Counted from the first letter of the stretch, positions 1 to 9,101 are shown. The stretch: DNA of 64,000 bases from Janthinobacterium sp. CG3 (GCF_000344615.1 NZ_KB467824.1:3643775-3707774), one strand, 5' to 3'. Made by a program: numbers and translations. The notes: generated from the letters alone by a model not told the origin.

Positions 1-356
1 TGCGCACAGTCGGTAAAGGCGGAAAATTTAAGCAGCGAGTCGCTGTTGGGATTGGCCTTGAATTCCGACAGGTTAAAGGTCATCCATTCATACGACACCC
101 GAAAATTACCATCGAGGTAGCCGCGTGGGCCGTCGAAAGCGGCGTAAGTGAAATTCCACGTCTCGTCAGCGCTCAGGAAGCCGTCGCTGTCGAAATCGAT
201 ACCGTTGAAAGTGCCGGTAAAGTAGGAGCTATCCGCTTGCTGCTGGCTGAACGAAAATTTGTGCACGGTGAAATCGTCTGCGGCGCTGGCGGGCAAAGCG
301 AAGGGTGCGGCGAGAGCGGCCGCCGCAGCGAAGGTGCCCAAAAATCCTAGTTCCAT
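1..356 (-). CDS. Exported protein, C-terminal part outside the window
   Basis: The gene runs off the left edge, so only the first ~118 residues are visible. It starts at the ATG at 356, preceded at good spacing by AAAGG. The first ~26 residues form a signal peptide: an alanine-rich hydrophobic stretch ending PASAADDF, with cleavage probably after ASA. The mature part contains FTGTFNGIDFDSDGFLSADE, an arrangement of aromatic, Gly/Thr and acidic residues that I associate with secreted proteins of Massilia/Duganella-type bacteria that often end in a PEP-CTERM sorting signal. The C-terminus that would prove this is not present. No enzymatic motif is visible. The function is unknown; secretion is the only firm inference. 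Confidence 0.6.
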   Translation of the reverse strand, partial: MELGFLGTFAAAAALAAPFALPASAADDFTVHKFSFSQQQADSSYFTGTFNGIDFDSDGFLSADETWNFTYAAFDGPRGYLDGNFRVSYEWMTFNLSEFKANPNSDSLLKFSAFTDCA

Positions 357-776
357 ATGAAACCTTTCAATTGATTTATATAAAAAGACACTTCCGCAGC
401 ACAAGAGCGTGGGAATTGATTTCCTAACATCAATAGTATGGCACAGACAATATTACTTATATAATACTTAGCGGGAAAAAAAACAAAAAAAACAACAATA
501 GAAAGAGTCGTTTTCGCGCCGGGCCGGCGCGCGCATCTGGGAACCGCGGCTAGACACAGGCGTTGCCACGGGAGGGGCAGAAGCCGACGCAGGGGGCGAG
601 GCCTACCGTGGCGGGGGAGAGAGAAAGAATATACTGTTACGCAGGCTTCACGACATTGACTGAAAAATTCCTTGAGTTGGCACAACAACCGATCTCCTGC
701 CTGCAGCAGGATGTTGCGCCAGCGCGCGGCCGCGGCCCGGGGAGCGGCGCGGTCGCTATTGCCGGCGTGCCGGCGC
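357..776. other. Intergenic region with an AT-rich promoter zone
   Basis: This 420-base stretch separates the exported-protein gene from the stop codon of the APC permease. Its left half (about 361-510) is strikingly AT-rich for this genome, with an A-rich run near 476-500, and probably holds the promoter and leader of the leftward exported-protein gene. The right half returns to high G+C. I see no convincing reading frame, RNA gene or strong terminator in it. Confidence 0.4.
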
Positions 777-2738
777 CTACACCTTCATCGGCAGAATCAC
801 CATCTGCAAACCCTCCAGATGCAGGCGCCGCTGCACCGCCAGCGCGGCCTGGTTGTGCAGCAGGCGCGTGAACCAGTTGTCGGTGGCGAAAATGAGCTTG
901 CTGGTGAAGAAGATCGCGTTCGGGAAGTCCTCGCTGATGTCCTCGCACAGCCGCGTCACCTCGTCGACGGCGTCGGTGCCGAAGCCGATGTAGGAGGCCG
1001 ACGCCATGCCGTGGCTGTGGCAAAAATCGACGAAGAATTCGAGCGTCTTGGCCGCCTCGCTGCGCATCTGCTCGAGCGCGCCCTCGCCGCCGTAGGCGTG
1101 CGAATCGACCGTCCTGGCGTTGACGAAGATGAAGTTCTTGAAATGGCCGGGGAACATGCGCTGCACCCACAACAGCGCGTGCAGACCGCCGCCGCGCGAG
1201 GTGCCGACGATGAACACGGCGGTCTGGTGGTCCGGGTCCGGCTCGATCGGCTCGACGCCCGGCCCGAACGGCTGGGCGGCGAAAACCTCGTCGACCGAAT
1301 GGATGGCGCGCTTGGTCTGGCCGTAGTGCTTGCGAATGACAATGCACAGCGCGGCGATGGCGGCGATGATGACGGCGGTAGCCCAGCCGCCCTCGGCGAA
1401 GCGCTCGAACACCAGGATCACCAGGATGCCGGCGCAGATGACGAAGCCAACCAGCGACAGCAGCAGGCGGCGCAGCCAGTGCGTGCCCTCCTTGCGGTTG
1501 CGCATCCAATACAGGCACAGGCCGAACAGCGAGATGGCGAAGGTCAGGAACACCGAAATCGAATACAGCACCACCAGCAGCGTCACGCTGCCGGCGGTCC
1601 AGAACAGGATCGCCAGCGCGGCCAGGCCCATCACCAGGATGCCGTTCTGCGTCACCAGCCGGGTCGACAGGTAGCGGAACTTGTGCGGCACCCACGAATC
1701 GGCCGCCATGTTCGACAGCACCGACGGGCCGCCCAGGAAGCCGGTGTTGGCGGCCACGAACAGCAGGCCGGCCTCGAACGCCAGCACGATCACCAGCAGC
1801 ACCTGGTTCACCAGCGGCCCGCCCAGGTCCATGCTGGCGATGATGCTCTTGAAGGTCGAGGCGTTGAGCGTCTCGCCCGGCGTCGGTTTGGCGTCCCACA
1901 GCAGGTACAGCAAGATAATGCCGCCGGCCGTGAACGCCAGCGACAGCGCCATGTACAGCATCGTCACCTTGCCGGTGCGCACGCGCGGCTCGGCCAGCAG
2001 GTTGACGTTGTTCGACACCGCCTCCAGGCCGGTATAGGTGCCGCCGCCCTGGGAATAGGCCAGCAGCAGCATGCCGGCCACGCCGGTCCAGCCGATGCTG
2101 CTGGCCAGCTCGGTGGTTTCAACCAGGGTGTTGGGAATCAGCTCGGGCAGGTGCGAGGCGTGCGCGACGATGCCGTAGACGATCAGGATCAGGTGGGTGG
2201 CGACGAAACCGAGGAAAATCGGCAGCAGGATCTGGATCGCCTCCTTCAGGCCGCGCAGGTTCATCACGATCAGCAAGCCGATGAAGAACACCTCGGCCCA
2301 CAGCTTGTAGGGCTGGAAGCCGAGCGGCAGGAAGGAGGCCAGCGCGTCGACCCCGGAGGCGATCGAGATGGCGATCGTCAGCACGTAGTCGAGCACCAGC
2401 GCGCAGCCGGAGATCAGGCCCATGTAGGGGCCGACCAGCTTGGTGGCGACGCGGTAGCCGCCGCCGCCGGTGGGGAACAGCTCGATCACCTGGTTGTAGG
2501 CCAGCGCGATGATGAAGACGGTGACGGCGGTGGCGATGGCCATGTACAGGCCGAGGTGGGCGTGACCGCCCAGCGCCTTGAAGGTTTCCTCGGGGCCGTA
2601 GGCGGACGAGGACAGGCCGTCGGCGCCCAGGCCGACCCAGGCCAGGAAGGCAACCAGCGCCATCGAGTGGCGGGTTTCCACCTTCATCGGATCAAGCGCC
2701 TTGCCGAGAATGATTTCGCGGATTTTCTTGTTTTTCAT
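777..2738 (-). CDS. APC-superfamily permease (KimA/KUP-like or amino acid type)
   Basis: This is a 653-residue integral membrane transporter. The start MKNKKIREI is preferred over an in-frame codon ten residues upstream because the extra Arg/Cys-rich residues do not look like a permease N-terminus. The first membrane helix carries GLGADGLSSSAYGPEE (residues ~36-50), the unwound helix-1 substrate-site signature of one APC branch, followed by about eleven further hydrophobic segments to ~residue 480. The last ~170 residues are a soluble cytoplasmic domain with FIVGTSRGGGLH. This architecture resembles the KimA potassium importers and related uncharacterised 'amino acid permeases', so potassium or amino acids are both plausible. 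It stands alone, reading away from tRNA-Leu. Family assignment is firm; the substrate is not. Confidence 0.85.
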   Translation of the reverse strand: MKNKKIREIILGKALDPMKVETRHSMALVAFLAWVGLGADGLSSSAYGPEETFKALGGHAHLGLYMAIATAVTVFIIALAYNQVIELFPTGGGGYRVATKLVGPYMGLISGCALVLDYVLTIAISIASGVDALASFLPLGFQPYKLWAEVFFIGLLIVMNLRGLKEAIQILLPIFLGFVATHLILIVYGIVAHASHLPELIPNTLVETTELASSIGWTGVAGMLLLAYSQGGGTYTGLEAVSNNVNLLAEPRVRTGKVTMLYMALSLAFTAGGIILLYLLWDAKPTPGETLNASTFKSIIASMDLGGPLVNQVLLVIVLAFEAGLLFVAANTGFLGGPSVLSNMAADSWVPHKFRYLSTRLVTQNGILVMGLAALAILFWTAGSVTLLVVLYSISVFLTFAISLFGLCLYWMRNRKEGTHWLRRLLLSLVGFVICAGILVILVFERFAEGGWATAVIIAAIAALCIVIRKHYGQTKRAIHSVDEVFAAQPFGPGVEPIEPDPDHQTAVFIVGTSRGGGLHALLWVQRMFPGHFKNFIFVNARTVDSHAYGGEGALEQMRSEAAKTLEFFVDFCHSHGMASASYIGFGTDAVDEVTRLCEDISEDFPNAIFFTSKLIFATDNWFTRLLHNQAALAVQRRLHLEGLQMVILPMKV

Positions 2739-2886
2739 GCGTCTGGGCGACCGGCAAAACCGGCGCAATGCTTAAGGTAGCCGAGATGATACGCCGATTC
2801 CCCGCGCATGGAATACTTGTTAAAGTATACAAATTTTGCGAAAACTTGCCGAATTACCGTAAATCAGTGATAATGCGTCTCGCGTT

Positions 2887-2973
2887 GCCGGGATGGCGGA
2901 ATAGGTAGACGCACGGGACTCAAAATCCCGCGCTGGAAACAGCGTGCCGGTTCGATTCCGGCTCCCGGCACCA
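2887..2973 (+). tRNA. tRNA-Leu, anticodon CAA
   Basis: An 87-base tRNA with encoded CCA. The acceptor stem pairs GCCGGGA (2887-2893) with TCCCGGC (2963-2969), A2970 is the discriminator, and CCA follows. The anticodon stem CGGGA/TCCCG encloses the loop CTCAAAA, which places CAA in the anticodon and so decodes UUG leucine codons. The long variable arm typical of tRNA-Leu and the TTCGATT T-loop are present. A terminator follows directly, so it is a single-gene transcript. Confidence 0.97.
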
Positions 2974-2995
2974 CCAGACAAATCGAGAAGTACCG

Positions 2996-3041
2996 AAAAG
3001 CCATTAAATCCGATGTAATCAAGGGTTTAGTGGCTTTTTTC
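2996..3041 (+). terminator. Intrinsic terminator of tRNA-Leu
   Basis: AAGCCATTAAATCC pairs with GGGTTTAGTGGCTT (14 pairs including two G-U wobbles) across an 11-base loop, followed by a run of T residues. It lies about 25 bases past the CCA end and reads in the same direction as the tRNA. Confidence 0.85.
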
Positions 3042-3137
3042 TCGCCTGTACATTTCATCATCCCCGGTACGCGGGAATCACAGACCATCTTACCCAACGC
3101 TTCCACCTCCCCGCCCGTCTGTTTTTGTAGCCGTAGC

Positions 3138-4046
3138 TCAGCCGGGCGTGGGCGGCGATAGTCGTTGCCTCAGGTCGTCAAGCAACCAGCGTCCCGCCCG
3201 CCCGAGTGCACGGCTGCGCTTGTGGGCCGCATAGATCGCCAGCCCTTCCTTGGGGCTTGAGTCCGCGTCGATCTGAAGCAACGTTAAGTCCCCCTTCGCA
3301 ATCAAGCCGGCGACAAGATGTTCGGGCATACGGCACCAGCCGAAACCGGCGATGAGAAAGTCCAGGCGCCGGCCAAGGTCGACGAAGCGCCACAGTCTCG
3401 AACTCGACAGTCCGTAATTAGCGCCAGCGGGATCAACAGGGTCGGACAGTACCAGCTGAACGTGCCCTTCCAAATCGTCCGGCGCCACCGGACGCTCCAG
3501 CAAGGCGAGTGGATGTCCGGGCGCCACGACCGGCAGCATACGCACGCGTAGCAGCGGATAGGCGGTGACGTCGTCGGGAACGGCTGGAAGTAGCAGGCAG
3601 ATGCCGATTGCCACCGAATCGCTGCGCAGGCGCCTCAGCGAACCGCCTAGCCCTTCGGTTGAAAAACTGACAGGCAGGCTGGGGAATGTTTCGCTCAGGG
3701 CGGACAAACTATCGATCAAGGGCGCCGTGGGAACCAAGGGGTCGATTGCAATGACGAGTTCCGGCTCCAAGCCGGAACGGGTACCCGTGGCCACCGCCTC
3801 GAAGCGGGCAGCGCTGGCAAGAACCAAGCGCGCTTGCTCAACAAGAACCCGTCCAGTCTCTGTCAAAGTCGGCCGATGGCCGCTTCGGTCAAACAGCAGG
3901 ACACCCTGTGTTGCCTCAAGTATCGCGACCGCCTGGCTAATAGCCGACTGTACCCGATGCAGGCGGCGGCCGGCGGCGGAGAAGCTGCCGACATCGGCGA
4001 TCGTCACCAGGACACGCAACTGGTCCAGTGTAAGGCTTCCAATCAC
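3138..4046 (-). CDS. LysR-family transcriptional regulator
   Basis: A 302-residue LysR-type regulator. The N-terminal winged helix-turn-helix begins LTLDQLRVLVTIADVGSFSA and continues with a recognition helix around HRVQSAISQAVAILE; the rest is the two-lobed effector domain. I chose the GTG at 4046, which has GGAG just upstream and gives the normal family length. An in-frame ATG at 4154 would add 36 residues unlike a LysR N-terminus. The gene is divergent from the azoreductase at 4196, the classic arrangement in which the LysR protein controls its neighbour and itself. The effector is probably a quinone or azo/nitro electrophile, but that is inferred from the neighbour only. G+C is lower than in flanking genes, suggesting shared foreign origin with the azoreductase. 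Confidence 0.85.
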   Translation of the reverse strand: MIGSLTLDQLRVLVTIADVGSFSAAGRRLHRVQSAISQAVAILEATQGVLLFDRSGHRPTLTETGRVLVEQARLVLASAARFEAVATGTRSGLEPELVIAIDPLVPTAPLIDSLSALSETFPSLPVSFSTEGLGGSLRRLRSDSVAIGICLLLPAVPDDVTAYPLLRVRMLPVVAPGHPLALLERPVAPDDLEGHVQLVLSDPVDPAGANYGLSSSRLWRFVDLGRRLDFLIAGFGWCRMPEHLVAGLIAKGDLTLLQIDADSSPKEGLAIYAAHKRSRALGRAGRWLLDDLRQRLSPPTPG

Positions 4047-4080
4047 GGCATGCTCCGCATTCAATGTACATCGATAAAAG

Positions 4081-4095
4081 TGATGGATCGTATCA
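4081..4095. promoter_or_regulatory. Candidate LysR operator between divergent genes
   Basis: TGAT-N7-ATCA, a dyad of the size and spacing used by LysR-type regulators, lies in the 149-base region between the divergent LysR and azoreductase genes. A related ATCGAT element sits just upstream. The assignment rests on position and symmetry only. Confidence 0.4.
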
Positions 4096-4195
4096 TATTT
4101 TAATCGCTGCCAAACATGGAGCTTCCCCGATATATTGGTGCCATGCAATCCCATTGTGCCTTTATCTGTAGTGTTCTTTCGGAAGGAAATTTTTC

Positions 4196-4813
4196 ATGAC
4201 TAAACTTTTGGTAATTGAAACCAGCCCGCGGGGCGACCACTCGATCTCCCGCAATATGACTCGTCGTTTCGTCGCGGATTGGCAGGCCAGCCACGTCGAT
4301 GGCGAAGTCGTCGAACGCGACTTACTGAACACTGACTTGCCCTTCGTCACCGCAGCTTGGCTCGATGCCTATTTCACACCTGTGGATCGGCATTCGTCCG
4401 ACATGAAAGACCAGTTGCGATTGTCGGACCAGCTCGTTGCGGAATTGCTCGCCGCCGACCACCTCGTCATTGCAACACCGGTCTACAACTACAACGTTCC
4501 CGCCGTACTCAAGGCGTGGGTCGACCACATTGTTCGAAAGGGATTAACGCTCGGCTTCGATGGACGCGGACTCTTAATCAATAAGAAGGCGACAGTATTA
4601 ATAGCATCGGGAGGCGTGTATACCGAAGGCTCGCCAATCCGCGACCGCGACATCGCCAGCCAATATCTACGCCTCATCCTTGGTGTGATCGGCATTGTTG
4701 ACGTGACGTTCATTGCAGGCGGCGGAGCCAAAACTGTTGATTTAGGCGAGGAAACCATGGCAGGCTTCGTGGCGAAGTTGGCTCCCGCCCTCGGACAAGC
4801 TGCGGCGAAGTAA
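4196..4813 (+). CDS. azoR: FMN-dependent NADH-azoreductase (AzoR family)
   Basis: A 205-residue flavodoxin-fold oxidoreductase of the AzoR/NQO-like family, which uses FMN and NAD(P)H to reduce quinones and azo compounds in two-electron steps in the cytoplasm. The N-terminus [16 protein letters not shown] is the phosphate-binding loop for FMN, and [19 protein letters not shown] (from ~residue 93) is the family's flavin-site signature, followed by the conserved GLTLGF segment. Length matches AzoR. GGAAGGA lies at good spacing before the ATG at 4196. It is divergent from a LysR regulator that probably controls it. Codon use is less GC-biased than in neighbouring genes, hinting at transfer. A quinone-detoxifying role is as likely as true azo-dye reduction. 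Confidence 0.88.
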   Translation: MTKLLVIETSPRGDHSISRNMTRRFVADWQASHVDGEVVERDLLNTDLPFVTAAWLDAYFTPVDRHSSDMKDQLRLSDQLVAELLAADHLVIATPVYNYNVPAVLKAWVDHIVRKGLTLGFDGRGLLINKKATVLIASGGVYTEGSPIRDRDIASQYLRLILGVIGIVDVTFIAGGGAKTVDLGEETMAGFVAKLAPALGQAAAK

Positions 4814-4839
4814 ACGCCAGGCGATAAAAAGCCGGCGCG

Positions 4840-5130
4840 TCAGCGCCGGCGCGGCTTGGCCGCGGCGCCCGGCGCCATGCCCATCGGCCGCAGCAGCTTT
4901 TCGGCGGTCGCCAGCGTCGGACTGGACTCTTCGCGCTCGATATCCTGCAAGGTCCGCGCCGACACGCCGCACAACTGCGCGTACTCCGCGATGGTGAAGC
5001 GCAGGGCCGTGCGGATCTTCCTGATCACCGCCGGAATCGGCAGGCTGGGATCGCTGGCGAGTTCGTCGGCCAATGCGCGGCGCGCCTGCAGCTCCTCGCT
5101 CGGCGAAAGCGGCTTGAAGCGTTTGTCCAT
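4840..5130 (-). CDS. HipB-like XRE antitoxin / DNA-binding protein
   Basis: A 96-residue helix-turn-helix protein. The central part RTALRFTIAEYAQLCGVSAR followed by TLQDIEREESSPTLATAEKL is a Cro/CI-type HTH, as in HipB and other XRE antitoxins. Its ATG abuts the TAG stop of the HipA-like gene (TAGATG, no spacer), so the two are almost certainly co-transcribed and translationally coupled. It is expected to bind the operon promoter and neutralise the kinase partner. The order is toxin first, antitoxin second, opposite to classical hipBA. Low-complexity Ala/Pro/Arg residues end the protein. Confidence 0.8.
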   Translation of the reverse strand: MDKRFKPLSPSEELQARRALADELASDPSLPIPAVIRKIRTALRFTIAEYAQLCGVSARTLQDIEREESSPTLATAEKLLRPMGMAPGAAAKPRRR

Positions 5131-6423
5131 CTAGATTTTCTCCAACTGCGACAGAACATTTTCAAGCGTCTTGTCCAACGGCCTTAGAAACTGTTCCTCT
5201 ATCCCCAGCGCGCGCGCATCGGCAAAGAGCGTTGCCAGCGGCGCGGCGATCATCCGCACGCTGGCGGCCACGGCGGCGCGGTCCACCTGTGCCGCCGCGC
5301 AGGCCTGGTCGATGGCGCTGGCCCACACGGGCGAGCCGCCATCATCGGCTTGCCATCGAATCCGCCTGGCTATGCCATCGGGGTGCAACCACATCGGGGC
5401 AAAATCAAACAGCGGCGTCAGGGACACCTTGCCGTCGTGCCTGCGCCGGATGGCGGTGTTGCGGGCATGGTTGTCCTTGTTGCCCAGCGCGATGTTGGCG
5501 ATGTCGCGTTTGAGATACTCGATCACCTCGCGCATCGGATCGGTCGCCGCTTCACCGAGTAGCCGGCACACCTCGTTGTGCGAAGGGGCCGCGCCGAATC
5601 CGCCGATGCCGCACAGCGAAGCGACGCTTTCCTGGGCGTAACGCATCACGCGCCCGCCCGCCACCTCCCGATCGAAGCGCGGGATGAACAAGGCGCGTTC
5701 GCGCAAGGCAAGGTCGGCATAGACATTCAGTCCCAACCCTTTCGCCAGACGCATGTACGGCGCCTCCAGACGCAGGATGTTGGCCAATGACTGGTCCGTA
5801 CCTCGGCCAAACTTCACGATGAAGTGTTCTTGCGCCTGCTCGTCCGGGAGCGTGTGGTCGAGGTAGAGCAGACCGTCGCGCGCCCGTGTGAGGAGGATTT
5901 TTGGCCACTCGCCTTGAACGCCAGATGATCCCGCCAGGAATAAACCTTGTTGCGCCAGGTACTCGTTGAAATCGCCGGCCCTGGATGCCACCTCGCCCAC
6001 GGTGAATCCACGGGGCGCGCCGCCACTGCGCGCGGCGACCCACTCGTGCGCCTCCTTGACCCTGACGTTGCCGATAGGGTTGCCGGCACCCGCGCACAGC
6101 AGCGACCAATCCGCGGCTGGCCCGACAGCCTCGCCTCTCCCCAGTTGCTTTAAGAGTTCAGCTCGCCCATAGCCTTGGGGCAGTAAGTCGATCAGGAAAG
6201 GCGGCCAAGTCTCGGCAGGATAGGTGCTCAAATCGACCGGGAGGTTCACCGACAGCGCCGCAGCGTCGGTTCTGCCCCAATACGCCATCGCGTGCTTGGG
6301 CAGGTAGATCAGATACGTGGCGGCATCCACCCCGCGCGCAGGGTCGCCGACCATGTCGAGCGCCGCGGCGTCGCGCCAGGCATCGTCGGTGAAGATCTGG
6401 AGTGTGCAGGTGGTGGCATCCAT
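5131..6423 (-). CDS. HipA-family serine/threonine kinase (type II toxin)
   Basis: A 430-residue protein of the HipA toxin family, protein kinases that in E. coli phosphorylate glutamyl-tRNA synthetase and cause dormancy. The N-terminal HipA_N region (~1-120) is followed by the kinase core: FIVKFGRGTDQS with the ATP-site lysine, GNKDNHARN (near residue 315) as the catalytic loop, and LFDFAPM (near 340) as the metal-binding Asp motif. All catalytic residues appear intact. The ATG at 6423 was chosen; a GTG two codons upstream is also possible and neither has a strong ribosome site. Substrates of HipA-like kinases vary (several tRNA synthetases and others), so the target is unknown. Confidence 0.85.
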   Translation of the reverse strand: MDATTCTLQIFTDDAWRDAAALDMVGDPARGVDAATYLIYLPKHAMAYWGRTDAAALSVNLPVDLSTYPAETWPPFLIDLLPQGYGRAELLKQLGRGEAVGPAADWSLLCAGAGNPIGNVRVKEAHEWVAARSGGAPRGFTVGEVASRAGDFNEYLAQQGLFLAGSSGVQGEWPKILLTRARDGLLYLDHTLPDEQAQEHFIVKFGRGTDQSLANILRLEAPYMRLAKGLGLNVYADLALRERALFIPRFDREVAGGRVMRYAQESVASLCGIGGFGAAPSHNEVCRLLGEAATDPMREVIEYLKRDIANIALGNKDNHARNTAIRRRHDGKVSLTPLFDFAPMWLHPDGIARRIRWQADDGGSPVWASAIDQACAAAQVDRAAVAASVRMIAAPLATLFADARALGIEEQFLRPLDKTLENVLSQLEKI

Positions 6424-6642
6424 ATACACAGGATACTAGCATTAATATCGGCTCATACCCGAATACTCATGATAGAAGAGTGCTTAAGTGCGGCCAACTG
6501 AGGGCGGCAATCATGCGATACATGACAAATTATCTGATTAATAATTCGTGCCCTCCACAGCCTGCATTAAACTCTACGACTATAGCCGACCCAGCATGCG
6601 TTTTGCGCGCTCCCCCACAACTTAAAATCAGGCACTCAATAC

Positions 6643-7548
6643 ATGCAGCAATCTCCCATTTATCATGTGCGCTCCGGGCGCGTCGGCCCGCTGGCTCCCT
6701 TGTACGTCCTCTTCGCCGGCGGAGCGGGCGTTGCCGCGTCGGCCGCGCTGTACGCCGTGGTCATCCATTACAACCCCTTCATCTATTTTTCGTTTCTGGC
6801 GACGCTGATCTTCGGCGCGCTGATCGGCATAGCCGCCAGTTCCGCCGCGCAGGCCGGGAAGTCGCGCTCGCTGCCCTTCAACCTGCTCGCAACGCTGGTG
6901 CTGGTGGCCTTCGGGCTGTGGGCGTCGTGGCTGCTCTGGATCGCCTTGACGCTGGATCGCGGCGGCGCGACCGCCAGCCAGCTGGCGCTGGCCGATGTCG
7001 CGCAATGGCAGGCCTTTTTCGACTGGCTGGCGGAGCACTACCGCACGTCCATCAGCCGTCACATGGGCGCGGGCACGCCGTCCGAGCCGGCGTCGGCGAA
7101 CCAGATGCTCTGGCAATGGGGCCTGGAAGCCGCGCTGGTCGCGCTGGCGGCGCTGTTTAGCGCCTGGGTCGGCACCGGCACGCGCGTGTATTCGGAACGC
7201 TGCGGCGGATGGGCCGAGCAGGCGCTGAAACTCGAAGTGGATGGCCACGACACGGCCCCGGCAGCGTTGCGCGCGGCATTCGAACGCGGCGACTTCACGC
7301 AACTGGAGCAGCTCCTTGCCGTCGATGCCGGCGCGCCGCGCGAAACGGAGCGCTGGAAGAGCTTCGAGCTTGAACTGATTGCCGAAACGGCCGACCCGAC
7401 CCTGCGCGTGCTGAACCTGGACGCCCTCGACAACCATCTCGATGCGAAGGGCAAGCTCAAGCAAAGCCGGCAGACCGTGGTTGAGCGACTGCTGCTGCCA
7501 CCCGCGGTCTACGACGCGCTGATGCGGCGCCTGCGCCCGTCCACCTGA
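6643..7548 (+). CDS. Unknown membrane protein
   Basis: A 301-residue protein I do not recognise. It starts MQQSPIYHVRSGRVGPL and has three clear hydrophobic helices in the first ~110 residues (near 20-42, 45-68 and 78-103), a soluble stretch, a fourth helix (~165-185), then a C-terminal cytoplasmic-looking region rich in charged residues (~190-301) without motifs known to me. It is separated by 213 AT-richer bases from the hipA start and converges with the diguanylate cyclase gene, ending 20 bases from it. No operon partner suggests a function. The typical high-GC third-position bias supports a real gene. Confidence 0.7.
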   Translation: MQQSPIYHVRSGRVGPLAPLYVLFAGGAGVAASAALYAVVIHYNPFIYFSFLATLIFGALIGIAASSAAQAGKSRSLPFNLLATLVLVAFGLWASWLLWIALTLDRGGATASQLALADVAQWQAFFDWLAEHYRTSISRHMGAGTPSEPASANQMLWQWGLEAALVALAALFSAWVGTGTRVYSERCGGWAEQALKLEVDGHDTAPAALRAAFERGDFTQLEQLLAVDAGAPRETERWKSFELELIAETADPTLRVLNLDALDNHLDAKGKLKQSRQTVVERLLLPPAVYDALMRRLRPST

Positions 7549-7568
7549 ACGGAACCGACGCGGCTGCC

Positions 7569-8750
7569 TCAGGACGCGCTAGCTGGCTCCAGCTCTCGCC
7601 CCTGGGCGTCGAGCGTGCGCGCGCGGCCCAGCGCCTTCGCGCCGTACAGCGCGACGTCGGCGCGCCGCAGCATCGCCTCCAGCGTGTCGCCAGCGCCCAC
7701 GCGCGTGGCGACGCCGGCGCTGTAACTCAGTTGGTGGCCCAGCTGGTCCTGCGCCGACGCGGCCAGCAGCGCGCGCAGGCGCTGGTCGAAGGACTGCGTG
7801 GCGGCGTGGTCGGCGCGGTTCATCAGCACGCAGAATTCCTCGCCGCCGTAGCGGCAGAGCACGTCGCCGGTGCGGCTGAGGGTTTGCAGCGCGACGGCGA
7901 AAAAGCGCAAGGCGCGGTCGCCGGCCTCGTGGCCGTGGCTGTCGTTGATCTGCTTGAAGTAATCGAGGTCGAGCATCAGCAGCACCAGCGGCTGGTCGTA
8001 GCGCACGCTGATGGCCAGGTCGAGCTTGGCCTGCACCAGCCAGGCGCGCCGGTTGAAGACGCCCGTCAGGCCGTCGAGCGTGGCCAGCAGTTGCAACCCG
8101 CGCGCCGCCTCGTCGCGGTGCGCCAGCAGGATGCCCGCCAGCGACAGCATGGAGGTGACGTTGGCCACCAGCCCGAAGGCGATGTTGACCGGGTGCAGGG
8201 TCAGGAAGGTCGGAAACTGGTCGGTAAAGAAGGCGCCCAGCACGCCGCGCCAGGCCGTCACGATGGTCTGCGCCAGCAGGGCGACGACCAGCAGCCAGCG
8301 CCAGCGGCCCACCGGCACCCGCGGCTTGCGCCACAGCGTCGCCGCCACCATCGCCATTTGCAGCGCCAGCAGGCCGTTGGCCCAGCCGACCCGGAACGCG
8401 TAGCTGGAAAAGCCGATGCCGTAGCCGAGCGTGAGCAGCACGGCGATGGCCGCCGGCGCCCGCGACGACGTGGTGCGCCCGCACCACAGGTCGAACGCGA
8501 CGGCGTTCAGCGCCATGCCGCCGGCGATGCCGGCCATCGCCAGCGTCGACAGCGCGCGGTCGGCCCAGGAGCCGGCGTCGGTCAGCCCGGAACCCAGCAG
8601 TAGCGCCCAGCCGACCGCGCCGGCGAAGATGCCGGCCTGGGCCCGGCGCGCCGCCGTGTTGACCTCGCCCATCACCGACGGCAGGGCGACGGACATGACC
8701 AGCATGTTGAGCGTCAGGGCGAATAGCAGGGAGGCGATGTCGGTCGGCAT
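7569..8750 (-). CDS. Membrane-bound diguanylate cyclase (GGDEF)
   Basis: A 393-residue protein that should make cyclic-di-GMP from two GTP. The first ~210 residues contain about seven hydrophobic helices, an uncharacterised membrane sensor module. A GGDEF domain follows (~225-380) with DGLTGVFNRRAW, LMLDLDYFKQINDSHGH (metal-binding Asp) and the active-site RYGGEEF near residue 300, the active GGEEF variant. No RxxD inhibitory site is evident just upstream of GGEEF. It is a monocistronic gene converging on the membrane protein at 6643-7548. The input signal is unknown. Confidence 0.88.
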   Translation of the reverse strand: MPTDIASLLFALTLNMLVMSVALPSVMGEVNTAARRAQAGIFAGAVGWALLLGSGLTDAGSWADRALSTLAMAGIAGGMALNAVAFDLWCGRTTSSRAPAAIAVLLTLGYGIGFSSYAFRVGWANGLLALQMAMVAATLWRKPRVPVGRWRWLLVVALLAQTIVTAWRGVLGAFFTDQFPTFLTLHPVNIAFGLVANVTSMLSLAGILLAHRDEAARGLQLLATLDGLTGVFNRRAWLVQAKLDLAISVRYDQPLVLLMLDLDYFKQINDSHGHEAGDRALRFFAVALQTLSRTGDVLCRYGGEEFCVLMNRADHAATQSFDQRLRALLAASAQDQLGHQLSYSAGVATRVGAGDTLEAMLRRADVALYGAKALGRARTLDAQGRELEPASAS

Positions 8751-9101
8751 GGGGGCGAATGGGGCGGGCTTGGGCGGCCGTCTTGCGGGCGCGTTTCGGA
8801 CGGGCAGCGGGAGCGTTGTCTGCTACTGGCATGGGCCTCGGCCATGCCAGGTTCGACACCAGAACGGGAGTATAACGCAAGCGTAACGCGGCATTGACGT
8901 TTTGCCCGGGAGAATTTTACGTTGGATGTATGCCATGGATGTTGTTGCTGTGCCCATGCTCCCGGCGGCCGGAGCGAGCGCGTGGCAGGTCGGATGAGCG
9001 ACGGCGTAAGCCTGCTCATCGCCGGCCGCCGGACAGGCAAAAAACGCCGCCGTGCACGGACCGAAACGGATCACACCGGCGACGCGAATCGGCGTACCAT
9101 A
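8751..9101. other. Intergenic region, promoters only
   Basis: About 350 bases lie between the divergent diguanylate cyclase and radical SAM genes. I see no supported gene. The left part should hold the cyclase promoter; the right end leads into the LexA box. A run of GC-rich inverted segments is present but none has a T-tract. Confidence 0.35.

Noticed and set aside
420..460. Sigma-54 promoter (TGGCAC element) before the exported protein
   Set aside because: TGGCAC occurs near 437 but the required TTGC element at correct spacing is absent and the orientation is wrong for the gene.
672..2780. Very long plus-strand frame opposite the APC permease
   Set aside because: Antisense of a real gene; its product is dominated by Gln, His, Arg and Ala as expected for the mirror of GC-rich codons, with no family features.
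2864..3106. Leftward frame of ~80 codons across tRNA-Leu
   Set aside because: It is the antisense of the tRNA and its terminator; the translated GAGIEPARC-type string is a well-known false protein from tRNA-Leu genes.
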